Shown here: in pieces, positions 24,801 through 38,033 of the stretch | Layout: every line of letters starts with the position of its first letter | How positions within the stretch are numbered: position 1 is the first letter of the stretch | Source of the DNA: Cornus controversa | Taxonomy: Eukaryota > Streptophyta > Magnoliopsida > Cornales > Cornaceae | Length of the DNA: 64,000 nt | Reading direction: 5' to 3' | NCBI GenBank assembly: GCA_026545225.1 | Contig: CM048853.1 | Location: forward strand, 52,261,255-52,325,254 | Notes under the pieces: generated by a model | Databases searched by the model: none | What the model saw: only the letters and a program-made list of their open reading frames with translations | What the model was told of the DNA's origin: nothing | Translations under genes and position numbers: made by a program

Positions 24801-26316
24801 TAGTATGAGATGGCCTCTAATTGGAATAAAACTAATAAAGAAAAGAACAATCTGCGTAGGGGCAGAAAGGGTTTGACGAGATAGGCATCTGCCACCTTTT
24901 ATTTCAGGCCTAGACACGATATGTATTATGTTACAAAATAGGAAGTATGCCACAGCAAGTTTTTTTGTTCTTTTTTTTTTTTATTCAAAAAAACTAACAT
25001 TGTGAATTTGAATTTGGGTGCCAAATCCAAACTCACAAGTTCCTCTAATCCGTAAGCTACTATATGAATTCTTGTACTCTTTTGGCAATGCACCTATTTA
25101 CACACTTTTCTTTACTTGTATAAATTGGATGTGATACTCTACTAGGCAACATCTAGACCATGGCTTTTTCTACCACCTGCCTCAATAAGATATGGCATTA
25201 ATGGCAACATGTGATTAATCTGACATTCTGGCAATTGTGGACTTGTACATTTAGTGCTGCTTAGTTAATAGTGCTTTTATCATAATGTAAAATCTTCAAA
25301 ATAGGGTCAAATTCATATATGTCTTATTACTCGATGCTTAAATGTCAAATAGGAATTTCCTTTCGTTCAATATGATATGAGGACAATTGTTAAATTTTGT
25401 GAATTGAAATATAATGGCTCTGATGTATTCTTTTATAGAGGGGCTGAGGAATAGAATAATTTATATTGATCTGCACTCTAACTTTGCTTTGGTGTGGGTT
25501 TGACTATAGATGCTATGAAGAAGATCATACATAATACATCTTCTTAGCTCTTCATTATGTTCTTTGTTGATTTTTTTTTAAATATAAGTGTTATTGCCCC
25601 ATGTATTTTTATCTTTGAATGGTGAGTAGAGCTTTGTTTCTTATGTGCACATATTCATTTTATTGTATTCTAAATGGAACTGTTGTTATTTTCAGTGCTA
25701 AAGACGAGAAGGAAGTTGCTCTGTGTGTCAAAGATTTGAATTCACCAAGCTTCTATCCATCAATGGTATCTATCTGGGTCACGGATTCTTTTGAAAGGAA
25801 GGATGTGGAGAGGGATCTTTTGGCTAAGCTTCTGATCAACCTTACAATATCACGGGAGGTTACATTAAGTACAGATCAGCTCATCAAAGGGTAGGAAAAT
25901 GTCGTCATAGAAGCGTTCAACTCCCTAATTTAAGTTAAGTTGATTTTGTGTTGCACTCGGTAATTTTTGCATTTTCCTTGGCCAGGTTTGAATCTGTTCT
26001 CACTGAATTGGAGGATGTTGTAAATGATGCCCCCAAAGCGGCTGAATTCCTCGGTCGTATGTTTGCAAAATTGATCCTGGAAAACTTGATTCCATTTACA
26101 AAGATTGCACATTTGATACATGAAGGTGGGGAGGAACAAGGACGGCTGGTAGAAATAGGGCTTGCAGCTGAAGTAGTTGGTAGCATCCTGGAGATAATCA
26201 ATTCAGACAAGGGAGAATCTGTTTTGAATGAGATTCGTAGGAGCTCCGATTTGCAGCTAGAGAAGTTCCGCCCTCCAGGTTCTAACAAATGTTGGAGATT
26301 AGACAAGTTCATTTAG
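12832..26316 (+). CDS. EIF4G: Eukaryotic translation initiation factor 4G (eIF4G)
   Basis: eIF4G is the scaffold of the cap-binding complex eIF4F in the cytoplasm, joining eIF4E, eIF4A and eIF3. Coding exons are 12832-13004, 13257-13387, 13658-13804, 14003-14076, 14292-14348, 16610-18031, 18133-21311, 25696-25890 and 25986-26316; phases close exactly to 1902 codons. The start gives MSHNQSRGEKSES, typical of the plant family. Seen in order: a long Gln/Pro/Ser-rich N-terminus, the eIF4E-binding motif YSRDFLLKF (~residue 1074), the MIF4G domain (~1250-1475, QLKAILNKLTPQNFEKLF), a basic linker, and an MA3 domain (~1720-1850, DLNSPSFYPSM). It ends RLDKFI. Length is normal for plant eIF4G and far above eIFiso4G. 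An RTE LINE sits in intron 5 and an endonuclease fragment in the 4.4 kb intron 7. No lesion is seen in the coding exons. Confidence 0.93.
14417..14441. repeat. Left target-site duplication of the RTE LINE
   Basis: A 25-base word starting GTTGTTTTAACATC and ending TACCATTG is repeated with two differences at 16346-16369, flanking the LINE in eIF4G intron 5. Confidence 0.7.
14442..16345 (+). mobile_element. RTE-type LINE, 5'-truncated, in eIF4G intron 5
   Basis: The element contains a degraded linker (14442-15000), a reverse transcriptase (15005-15607; NYRGIKLMSHTMKLWERV, IDLEKAYDRVPR, LHQGSALSPYLFALVMDEL, catalytic FVDD) and a C-terminal region (15662-16315; RMLRWMCGKARKDRIRNEHI, RLRWFGHVQRK). 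This set is typical of plant RTE LINEs. The endonuclease half is missing. The reading frame is broken by in-frame stops at 14901 and 15605 and another at ~15644, plus frame changes around 14900-15000. The 3' end is GGTGGTGGTGG-rich and near-identical ~25 bp duplications flank it. It is on the same strand as the host gene. Confidence 0.85.
16346..16369. repeat. Right target-site duplication of the RTE LINE
   Basis: This is the second copy of the flanking word (GTTGTTTAACATCTTC, ending TACCATTG). It marks the 3' junction of the LINE in eIF4G intron 5. Confidence 0.7.
22210..22715 (+). mobile_element. RTE LINE endonuclease fragment
   Basis: Frame-broken translation gives RIGTWNIGTLIGE, VSVYAPRVGFDDH and VGGEFNARHGFGDR. 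These match the start, the YAP motif and the GDFN-type motif of AP endonucleases from RTE LINEs. The reading frame is interrupted by several stops and shifts. It ends at a T-run followed by a G-run (22720-22742). No reverse transcriptase follows, so this is a separate 3'-less fragment from the one in intron 5. Confidence 0.7.
22720..22742. repeat. Poly(T)-poly(G) tract
   Basis: A run of T is followed directly by ~14 G interrupted near the end. It abuts the endonuclease fragment. The run length may be an assembly or sequencing artefact. Confidence 0.6.
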
Positions 26317-26754
26317 AGGAGAGGATACTGATGATCATTATTATATTATGTGGTTGGTTAGAAGAAATTCATTTATAGTGGTTTTAGGGTGCCCTTTGAA
26401 TTTGCAGAAATATATCTTTGTGAGGGAGGAGGAGAGAGAGAGAGAGGGCGGATCCACATGAGGTATCTTCATGTTTTGATATTATTTCTTTAAAATTTAT
26501 CTGCAATTTCAGCCTCCAAATTTTAGAATCTCATCACCATGGTATGCTATGGTATTGCCCAAAACACCAACTGCTTCAAACTTTAACATTACTTATTTTT
26601 GCATGGACTATATTGAGTTTCCAACTCTTTTTATATGCTCTAACAAGACTTTTGGGTTGTGGAAATAGCAATTTATGTATTTGATTTTTATAATAGAAAA
26701 TAATGGAAGATAATTAACTCGTTAGACCCTATTTTAAGGTAAAGATGATGATGG

Positions 26755-26806
<52 letters not shown>

Positions 26807-27400
26807 GTTTATAAAGTACCTTAAAAAACCAACTGTGATTTAAAAATCCTGCAAGACATTCTGTTTCAGGTACAATTTAACAACATTCAAAATGTGATGA
26901 AGAAAATTCGAGAAAGTATTGAAGAACTCTGTAGTATCATATTCATTGTGCATCCAATCCACCTTGGATATTCAATACTTTTTCTAAAAGATTACGTGGT
27001 GATAAATCCTTAGACATTCTATTATTGGATTATTGTTCTTCCGGATCATTTTATCTTCAAAAGACTTGCTATTTTAAAAAAAATTAAAAAGAAAATCCAC
27101 TCTTGAGATATGTATATTTCTATAAGTTGGATGATAAAACCTAATGATTCTTCAATGGTCAGTTGGTTTCGACCTTTAATTATTATTTTTCATTTCATCA
27201 TAGGCAATATAATAACAAAATAGGTTGTTTTTAACCATAAAATACAAACAAACAGTATATGAAAACAATTCTTGGGGGGTAATTAACTATATTTATTAGT
27301 CCTCGAGTACTAGTAATATGAATGGATAGTAGTAAGCTTACCAAAAAACAGAATAAAAGTTTTAAAAACCTATTTGGACTCCCAAAGGCTGCTGAAGCCA
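26317..27400. other. Intergenic, eIF4G to eL43, with a compound microsatellite
   Basis: This is the eIF4G 3' UTR and spacer. It contains a (GA)n tract near 26430 and a (CT)n(AT)n(AC)n compound microsatellite at about 26754-26806. I see no gene. Confidence 0.6.
26754..26806. repeat. (CT)n(AT)n(AC)n compound microsatellite
   Basis: Runs of CT, then TA, then CA dinucleotides follow one another without a break. The same order occurs at 27620-27692 in eL43 intron 1. Confidence 0.8.
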
Positions 27401-27404
27401 GTCT

Positions 27405-27453
27405 GGCCCACAATACTGAAAAGGCCAGGGCCCAAATGATCAAATAATGGGCT
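27405..27453 (+). promoter_or_regulatory. Three site II (TGGGCY) motifs upstream of eL43
   Basis: GGCCCA at 27405-27410 and 27429-27434 (TGGGCC on the other strand) and TGGGCT at 27448-27453 lie 160-210 bp before the start codon. Site II motifs with a nearby telo-box are the standard promoter pair of plant ribosomal protein genes, active in dividing cells. Confidence 0.55.
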
Positions 27454-27543
27454 CTAGGGCAACACCAATACGTTATACCTTAAGAAACCACCGAAGCATT
27501 TTGCTACACTTATAAAGGAATTTGACTGCTTAATAGCGAAATC

Positions 27544-27551
27544 TAGGGTTT
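27544..27551 (+). promoter_or_regulatory. Telo-box upstream of eL43
   Basis: TAGGGTTT (AAACCCTA reversed) lies ~63 bp before the ATG and ~91 bp after the last site II motif. This spacing is usual in ribosomal protein promoters. Confidence 0.55.
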
Positions 27552-27613
27552 GCAAGCTTTGATATTCCTCAACCTTCTTCTCTTTCCACTTTATCAGAGT
27601 TAAGAGCTCCAAA

Positions 27614-29442
<1,829 letters not shown>

Positions 29443-30445
29443 ATTTGCACGGATATGTGGATGAGTGTAATACTTGTGATTTTTTGTTTTCTAGGATATC
29501 TACTTGAATGCAGAGCTTTTGAAATTAGTTCATCAAATTTACCTGGTTGTTAAGAAGATTTATTATTGGTTTTGAACTATTTAATATTCTCTCATTTAAG
29601 TGGGTGTAATTTCATATTATATGACATGTTTGGGTGAGATCACGTTTAAATAAGGTGGAAAGTTTGAAGCGATGCATCCCTGTGCCCAAGAATATTTGTG
29701 AAAAATTAATATTTATGTAGCGAGCCATCAGAAAAAGGAGTATTAAGTCATGGACGAAAGTGTATTATTTATAACTGTATAATATAGCAAATTGCTTCTC
29801 AAAGTGAAGTGTAAGTCGCGATCTGTATCCTACAGGAAAGAAAAATACTATAAATATTGATTTTGTGACATTGTGGGTGATCTACATTGGCGTTACTCAG
29901 TTGCAGTAATTAAATGTACAAACCTGTGATGCTCCAAATTTTCAAGTATGCATAGAAATTGAGTCACGGAGTTTCTACTAAGCGCCCTCCCTCGGTCACT
30001 CTCACAGAATTTGCTGCAAAAGCTCCCATTCTGTGTGACTTAGTGCATAACAGCTGCCCTGGGATAAAAATTCGTTTCTCGTATCTAATTAACTTAGCCC
30101 AGTGCCCAGGATTTTATTGACATCTATAACAATTCTGAGAGAGATGTTTGTAATTCAAAATTCCTTAATTTCAGTTGATGCTACGAAAATTCCATACCAT
30201 TTGATGTATTGTCACTAATTCACATACAACATAGGCTGGGTTAAGGTTTTCCCTAGGCACCAGCGCTTACATTACAACTAGCTCAACTATACACAAACAA
30301 ACAAACCAAAAATGACAACCCCTAATAGAAAAATGCAGAAGAAAATATACTGATGAACATGAAGTGAGTTTGACGAAAAGTACAAAAGCATCATCCTCTA
30401 GCAGCAATCTTGTGAGTAGTAAAAACCTGTCAGTTACAGGTATAA
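29443..30445. other. Convergent 3' intergenic region, eL43 to MORN gene
   Basis: This holds the 3' UTRs of two convergent genes. It has AT-rich unique sequence and no ORF worth calling. Confidence 0.6.
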
Positions 30446-33400
30446 TCACAGAACAGGCATTGGAATGTTCTCGCCATCACTGTTATGATGCATTTCTTTT
30501 TGAAAAGCCTTGACTGCCGCAACTCTAGCTGCATTGGCTGCCCTGTTAGCTGCTGCCACTGCCCTGTTCACTCTTTCATCCACCTTGGTCACGTCATAGG
30601 CTTTCTCTGCCGCTCGTCGTGCTTCCTGATAGTAAGAAATACCTTTTTAGAAACCCCTCGTCTTAGTTTCCTTAATTGTTTTATTTCCCATTTCAAATTA
30701 ATGTGTTTCTCACATCTTCAAGTCTGTTTTACAAATGGTGTTTGACAAATTTTAAACAGTAGATGCAGTTTATGTCTCATTCCTGTGACACTTTTGGAAA
30801 AGGCAGAAAGTTCCAACTGTAAAAATTGTGAGGTCTCCCCGATTGGTCCACATTTTAGCTTGAGTCAATCTGCAGACTCAGCTGTTACTAAATCTATTGC
30901 ATCCTTCATATTTTGAGAGTTGGAAGTGTAGTGGTGAAGAGTAGATAACAATGTTTTTCTTTTTCTTTTTTCATGGAATGTTAGTCATTTGGATGGCTCA
31001 GGAGAAGTCAACTGCTGACCTACAATTGAACTCGTTTCTCCAAAGACTCGAACTAGCAGCAAATTGATGACACATAAAAAACCAAACCAAACCAAACCAA
31101 GCCATGATTATAATATGCCATGTCAAGATGAAAGGATCATATTTCATCGCCATGTAGCCCAACACTGCTATCAGATCAACATGATATTTCCAACATTTAG
31201 TTTTTTTTATCAAATTCTCTCAAATCCTACAGATGGTATGAAGCCTGAGAGAATGGTTGAAGAAAAAGAATGTTCAGGTTTATGGCAAAAACTCTTCAAA
31301 TTGAACTGAACTTTTCTAAAAGAGGTTATGATTAGGCACATCAATAAATGAGGTCTAACCCTTTGTTTTCATGCTGGCATAGCATGCAAATTTAGCACCT
31401 TCTAAAGATGGGAATGCACTTGAGCCATGCCTTTGGGCTTGACCAAAACAAGAAAATACAATAGTCGGAGAATTTATCTTCAAAACATGCTGAAAACCTT
31501 CTATGCAATTGACATTATTTGGCACCCAAAAGCCTCAAAAAAGGCCCATCGAGATCATTTGTGCCAGAAAATCAAATAATCACTATGGTGAATGAACTTA
31601 AATGCACATCCTAGAATGATATTGATTGACCAAACCCAATGAAAATGATGATTACACATAGTTTAAGAGACAGATACTTTTGAATCAGGCAAGAGTCAAA
31701 TCATATATTTACTGAGAATTCAGATAATCTCTTAATAATAATACTTCTAGGGCATAATCCTACGAATAAAGGCATGAAAATAAATAATACCTGGACTGCG
31801 TTGAGTACTTTGGAATTATATACAGCAACATGAGATGAAGAATAAGTGATGGTCTGTGTGCTTGGGATGTCGAGAATCCCGTTTTGCCAGTGCCCGGATT
31901 GGGTCTCACCATTTCTGAAAGTGTACATTCCAAGCCCTTGCCTTCTACCCTCATGCCAGGCTCCTTCATACCGATGCCCATTTGCAAAACGATAAAACCC
32001 AAACCCATGCATCTTGTCCGCAAAATATTCTCCGGCATATGTGTCCCCGTTTCTGGATATCCATATGTAGACAAAAGAATTTGATTTTACATGTGACCTT
32101 GTACAAGAAATGTATATTTGTGGCATGTGATTAAATCATAGAAACTACAAAACCCAGTGTTCAATGTAATGTGAGATCTCATCATTCCTAGGCTGAGCCA
32201 GGTGGAGATGCGGCAGCCAGTTATGGTTTTTTTAAGAAATCAATGACCTGAGCAGCATAATAGCAAATTTATCTAGCTGAAACGGTTAAAGGATGGTTGA
32301 TTTGCAATGTATGAGAATAAAAAACAACTCACAATTGCTACCAAGTCTGAAATATAGTGCAGATGAGATTAGAAATGGAAAAAAGGAAAGAACAACAGAA
32401 TGTGAACATTATCGAATATTAACAATGATTCGGACATTAGTAAGGATATGAAAGATACCAATAAAAAGAACATACTCATGAAATATCCAAAATAAATTGG
32501 CCTAATTTGTCGATTTGGCATGCTCAATCTCACCTTTTGTCAAGTTTGTGCAACGGTTCTCAAGTGATATCAATATTTATTTAACATTCTATATGGAGCC
32601 AAATCTTAGAATTTATTTTGCTACCACTATTGAATACTTGTGTGTTGTTTGATATCCCAATTCAACATTTAATTATGAACAGAACAGTGTTTATCCAATT
32701 AAGTATGTTTGATAACACAATTTGAATATCACTTAAAAATGTAAGCGCCACTTAAAATGGGTAAAATTTTAACTGATGGGAACTTCACTTATCACTAAAT
32801 GTTAAAGCTTTAAATTCGAAAAGATATAAAAAAATCTTTATTTTTAATTACCACTTAAAATGTTCTGCACTTAAAATTCAATTCTTAAAATTTTCAATTT
32901 TATAAAACAGCACCTTCGACTCTCTCTTTTTATCACACAAACACATAACATAGAAGCACACTCAATTGAGAGGTCGTCTTTCACTAATGTCATCGTCACA
33001 TCACGGTTAATATGTCCCATTCATGTGACCTGACTAAAAACTGGTTCACTTCATTATGTCGTGCCTGATTAAAAACTGGTTCTTTTCCAAATTTCCAATA
33101 TATATGTAAGTCCCATTTATGTACTCATCATCATCACATCAATGTTAAAATGTGTTAATATGTCCCATTATGTACCAGTCATACGTAAGCTAAATACCAA
33201 AAAATTTGTTCCACTTCATTATTTCGTGGCTGAATAAAAATTGGTTCTTTTTCATTATTTCAGCTAAGCATGAACTTACATGTAGAAACACTTCTAATAG
33301 AAATAATTTTCTAGTATAAAATTTATATCAGCACATTCATGACATGCTAATGCATCACCATATTAAAATAGCAACTTCAGGGCCACCACCCATGCAATCT

Positions 33401-34867
33401 AATATCCACATTTGAGTGCCAATTACATGGTCCAAATTAATAGCGAAAGTTCGAACTTTTAAAGTTCATCTCCAAGTTAATAAAAACATTACAATGAATC
33501 CAGTTACACAGGTTACACAATCAAAGAAAACCCATGCACATTCAACAAAGTACAAGAACAAAACTTAAACTACAAGAACAAAACTTAAACCCCTAAAGTA
33601 TGAACTCCATGAGTAAAAAACCAAACCTAATTATTATGCCCGAAAGGATTCAAAATCATAAAATTCTGATCAACAAAAAAAAATCTAGTAACCCACAAAT
33701 GAATTTAAACACTCAAAAACATCATGTTCATATAAATGGAAATAAAATCCAATAAATTCATCTCTAGAATTACCTGAAATGGTAGTGACCAAGCCCATGC
33801 TTGACGCCCCACTTGAATTCCCCCTCATACCGGCTACCATCCTCGCAGGTGTGGACACCACACCCATGACTCTGCCCATTCGACCATTCGCCAGCATAAA
33901 CATCACCGGTATAAAACCTATACACCCCAAATCCATGCCTAAGGCCTTGCCTATACTGCCCCCGATACCTACTTCCTCTCGCCCAAGTTTCCACTCCATA
34001 TCCATCATACTTTCCATCAACCCAATCACCCTCATACCTCCCACTCATGTAATAATAATACACCCCACTACCTGAACATTTACCCTTATGAAATTCACCC
34101 TCGTAAACATCCCCATTGCTATAAGCCTGAACCGAACAACCCGAATTCACCCGTTTCTCCTGTTTTGGCCCCGACCCAATTGACCAGAACACGGGCAATG
34201 GCGGTCTGGACACCTGAGTTGGCGAGGAGAGCTTGATCGGAAACGAACGGGCAAGTGATAGGCGAATTGATGGAAGGCGAGGGAGTGTTAGATTGAGAGA
34301 AAACAAGAGGGCGGTGGAGAAAGCGAAAGCCGAGAGGAAATCAAGAACAAAAGAGTGACTTGGATGCGAAACCAAGAAATAGAATAAGGGAAGAGACAAT
34401 AACAGAATGAAGCGAAAATGACCGTGAACGCGGCGCAGGTGGCGGAGGCGGTGGAAGAGTTGAAATGTGGCGGCTTTTGTGGCCAAAGGGTTTGGAAACC
34501 GATATGGGTAGTGATTTTTCAATGAAGAATATGGGTATTGGTGAAGAGAATTGGACAAAGTGGGGGTTTTAGAGAGAGAATTCGAATAGTTTGTTGGGGT
34601 CACCAAAGGTCTCTTGTGAGGAGTAGTTTTGGGCGAAGGGGAAGGGGTGATTCGGTCATTTTGGCACTGTGTTATGTCGATGAGAATTTGAGGGTTTGTC
34701 TCACAAGACGAAGATGATAGAGACTGAGGAGTGAATTGGAAATTGAGGCCTTGTTGGGGGTGTTTCTGGTAAATTGAAGAACCGAGAAGAGGCGGTGTAG
34801 GGTTGAAATCGGAAGAGACACCGCTACTTTCTTTCCCGATTTGTTCTTCAGATTTCTTATGATGCAT
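30446..34867 (-). CDS. MORN-repeat membrane protein
   Basis: MORN repeats bind membranes or phosphoinositides and act as scaffolds. This belongs to the plant family sometimes annotated as SET7/9-like because of the repeats, though no SET domain is present. Exons on the minus strand are 34867-33774, 32052-31791 and 30625-30446, giving 511 codons with exact phases. Seen: a Ser/Pro-rich N-terminus, two hydrophobic segments (FRFILLLSLPLFYFLVS and VLDFLSAFAFSTALLFSL), then 7-8 MORN repeats (RYEGDWVDGKYDGYGV type), with one split across exons one and two. A conserved C-tail rich in Ala follows (EARRAAEKAYDV, ENIPMPVL). The start ATG at 34867 is the first in frame; a two-codon ATG-TAA lies just upstream. 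Biochemical role is not known from the sequence. Confidence 0.88.
32053..33773 (-). other. MORN gene intron 1 with degenerate repeats
   Basis: No coding sequence is seen. Around 33000-33260, variants of a TTCATTATGTCGTGCCTGAT block with AAAAACTGGTTC recur three times, and a MITE-like stretch rich in CACTTAAAA and TTTGATAAC words lies at about 32640-32920. Both are too decayed to classify. Confidence 0.4.
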
Positions 34868-35457
34868 TACATATGTATACAATCTCTTTCTCTCTCTATC
34901 TTTCAACTTCTCTCTCTAAGTTTTTTCTTTTCTGCTCTCTGTGGTCTTTGCTATGGATATTATCTGTCTAGGATATATGAGAATTCGCCGGTTCTCTCTC
35001 TAGAATGGTTGCGAATATGCCTCCCTCTCTCTCTCTCTCTCTGTATATATATATATATCTGCAAATGGGTAATCTATATATACACACATACATACTCGTA
35101 GCGGATTCTGCGCAGTGTTGATGGTTTTTGTGAAGCGTACTTTTAAAACCAGAGGTAAACCTTGAGGATGAGAAATGAAGATTTGAAATTTACCCTCATA
35201 TTTACCACATAACTACTAGAATGCCACTCCCATCTTGGTGGTTTTCCCTTCGTTTTAAATTTTATTTTCTAATTTTGGTAAATTGCAAAATGCCACTGTT
35301 TTCACCAAATTTTTATCACATGTAGGTCCAACATTTTTTATGTGCCTCAGAGACTAAAGTCATGTTATTATCAAAGTATTTCTTACATTACAGAACTTGG
35401 TCTAATGGGGATATCTACCATCTAAACTAATGATCCAAACTAAAATGTTATCGCTTT
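34868..35457. other. Upstream region of the MORN gene with microsatellites
   Basis: This is the 5' UTR and promoter side of the minus-strand MORN gene. It carries CT/AT dinucleotide tracts (about 35022-35058) and TATACACAC words near 35078. The right part is AT-rich with no gene. Confidence 0.5.
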
Positions 35458-35492
35458 GGTTGAAATTCCCAAATGAAAAACTATCAAAGAGT
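35458..35492. repeat. Left 35 bp target-site duplication of the L1 LINE
   Basis: GGTTGAAATTCCCAAATGAA begins a 35-base block that is repeated perfectly at 37999-38033. Confidence 0.85.
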
Positions 35493-37944
35493 AATTTTTA
35501 TTTTTTTTAACAAAGCAAACAGAAAAAACACTACTACACCTCAAAACAGGCATCTTCAAATAGAGAGACAATAGGAGGAACAGAATCCCAACAAGAAACC
35601 AAACCAAAAGAACCAAGAAGAGTCTTACAATCTACCAAGATTGAACACAGAGCTTCTTCAACAGGCACAATGCTAAAAACGGATTGACAATCTCCTTTAA
35701 TGAAAACATTCGACAAATTCCATTCCAAGCAAAACATAATTGCACCACGAAGAATCAAACCCTAAGCCACTAAAGCAGAGTGAACATGATAAAAAACGAT
35801 GGAGACAATTTTTTGCAAAACACCCTCATGGTCCCGAAGAACAACAGCACCTCTATTTTCCTTTCGAATTTGATCAAAAGAGGCGTCAATATTCAATTTG
35901 ACAAAACCCATGGAAGGAGGTGACCACTTCTGACACGGAGAAGGGGAAATAAAACGTAAGGGGTCAAGATGTTTGAGTTGATTTCTAATCTCCTTGGGTT
36001 AAAAAAAATCCTGAACAGTTCTATCAACAATCACACAAGGCTCCTCTCCTTTGGAATTATAGGTCTGATCATTGCGGTTTTTCCATATGTGCCAACACAA
36101 GTATGAGGCCAGACCTCCACATTCTGGGAAGCAATTGCCATCCTACCAACCTTCCGCCAAAGATGCCCATCTCCTCTACCATGGCATGGAGTGGGAGCTT
36201 CCGAAATCGATTCGAAGGGGACTTAGCTTCCACACTGCTTTGGACTCTGGGCAGAGACACAATAAATGGTCAATCGTTTCTTCCGCTAAGTCACACCTTC
36301 GGCAAAAGGAATGAACAACCATACCTCTCCTTTTAAGATTTAGATTTACTGCAATTTGTCATGACGAGACTGCCACAGGAACAATTGAATCTTTTGAATA
36401 GAGTGAATTTTCTACACATCAACCCAGTTTCTCCGTAATTGCTCGCCAAAGCTACATTCTGCCAAAACATCCTTTGCGTGAGAACCAGTAATAATATCGA
36501 GAGCCAGAAAATATGCACTTTTAATCGTAAAACTTCCCGAGGCAGTCATACTCCAAACTTTCTCATCTTTTCCCGTCGTAACTCTCAGAGGAATTTGTAA
36601 AATCTTCTCCCTATCCTTTTGATCGAAACACCGATCAACAACATCAATTTTCCAATAGCTTCTCTCATGATCAATGAGATCTGCAATCGTTCGCAAAGAG
36701 TCATTTCCAGGTATTGAAGAGATTTTACAATCATACGAGCCCGACAGCCATGAATCAGACCAAATGTTAACTGACTTTCCATCTCCAATTCGCCATTTCA
36801 CTCCTGCCGCAATCACATACTTAGTTGCATGAAGGCTCTTCCAAATCCATGATGCCCCTTTTTTACAGTCAAAACTAAGAAAAGAGCACTGCCCAAAATA
36901 TTTTTGTTTAAGAGACTTAACCAACAAAGAAGGTTCCTCAACTTCCAACCGCCATGCTAACTTGGTTAAGAGAGCCATATTAAAAGCTTCTAGATTCCTG
37001 AAGCCCAACGCGCCATCCATCTTATGAGAGCACAGCCTATCCCAGCTTATCCACCTTGTCTTTGATGATTGAGATTTTTCGCTCCACCAAAAATTTAAGA
37101 ATCTACTCCAGAGTTTTGAGATCACTGTCTTTAGTATTTTATAAACCTGCATGGCAAAATTTGGAAGTGTTGCCATAACTGACTTGATAAGAGTCTCACG
37201 ACCCGTCTTTGACATGAATTCTCCTTTAATAATCTTGACATTTTCGGCTACCTAATCAACAAGAAAATTAAAATAAGCAACTTTAGATTTACTAAGGATG
37301 GAAGGCAAACCTAAATATCGGTTGATCCAGTCCACTTGTTGAATTTTCAGAGTTTTTCGAAGCTGGTCCTTCACTTGAAAATTTGTTCCGTTGCTAAAAT
37401 AAATACTTGATTTTTCAAAGTTAACCAACTGGCCAGTAAGGGAACCATATCGTGCAAGAATTGCTTTGAGATGAAAGGCGTCAACAATATTGGCTCGACA
37501 GAAAAGAATAGCATTATCAGCGAAGAATAAGTGGGAAATGGGGTTACACTGGATTCTCATTGATAGGCCAGCAAAAGTTTTTTCTGCTTTGCTTCTTTTA
37601 ACAGGATAAAGAAACCTTCTGTACATAGTAAGAAGAGATAAGGAGATAAAAGGTCGCCTTGGCGGTGTCCGCTGGACGGAAGAAAACAATGGCCACTTTT
37701 GCCATTTATCATGATAGAATATTACGTAGTGCGAATACATTCCATGATTACATGAACCCATCGAAAATCGAAACCCAATTGAATAAGCATACGCTCCAAA
37801 TAAGCCCATTCCACTCTGTCTTAAGCCTTAGCCATATCAAGCTTTAAAGCCATTGTCTTTGTCTTGTGCTTTTTGGTCTTCATTACGTACAAAAGCTCAT
37901 GGGCCAGAACAGTATTATAATGTATTAGTCGGTTGGGGACGACC
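35493..37944 (-). mobile_element. L1-type LINE, 5'-truncated and decayed
   Basis: On the minus strand the element encodes, in order, a reverse transcriptase remnant (37900-37252; MALKLDMAKA, HLFFADNAILFCRA with FADN in place of FADD), a long connecting region (37215-36412; GRETLIKSVMATLPNFAMQVY, SWIWKSLHATK), a zf-RVT-like segment (about 36400-36000) and an RNase H-like segment (about 35760-35534; VFIKGDCQSVFSI). Stops and shifts break it, including a stop within the AYDRVEW-like motif. A T-rich run at 35494-35509 is the poly(A) tail in this orientation. The 5' half (endonuclease, ORF1) is missing. The D-to-N change in the catalytic motif alone predicts inactivity. Confidence 0.85.
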
Positions 37945-37998
37945 AATGCTTGCTACAAATATCTTTTGGAGGACTTTCTTTTGGTGTATCATAACGGA
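37945..37998. repeat. Filler copy of flanking DNA at the LINE 5' junction
   Basis: Bases 37945-37996 (AATGCTTGCTACAAATATC start) match 38047-38098 with about three differences, a 102-base offset. The copy sits between the LINE body and the right target duplication, where the source sequence lies just beyond that duplication. Confidence 0.7.
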
Positions 37999-38033
37999 GG
38001 TTGAAATTCCCAAATGAAAAACTATCAAAGAGT
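37999..38033. repeat. Right 35 bp target-site duplication of the L1 LINE
   Basis: It is identical to 35458-35492 over 35 bases. This length is long even for plant L1 insertions. Confidence 0.85.

Larger units (their letters stand above)
21312..25695 (+). other. 4.4 kb eIF4G intron splitting the MA3 domain
   Basis: The donor follows AATTCTACAG at 21311 and the acceptor is TTTTCAG at 25695. Joining them gives EFYSAKDEKEV, the expected MA3 sequence. Apart from the RTE endonuclease fragment and simple T/G runs, the intron shows no coding sequence I can support. Short frames such as 23115-23345 have no recognisable product. Confidence 0.8.

Noticed and set aside
33685..34075. Other frames across the MORN exon, on both strands
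   Set aside because: These are shadows of the repeat-rich exon; the MORN reading frame alone gives conserved motifs and splices in phase.
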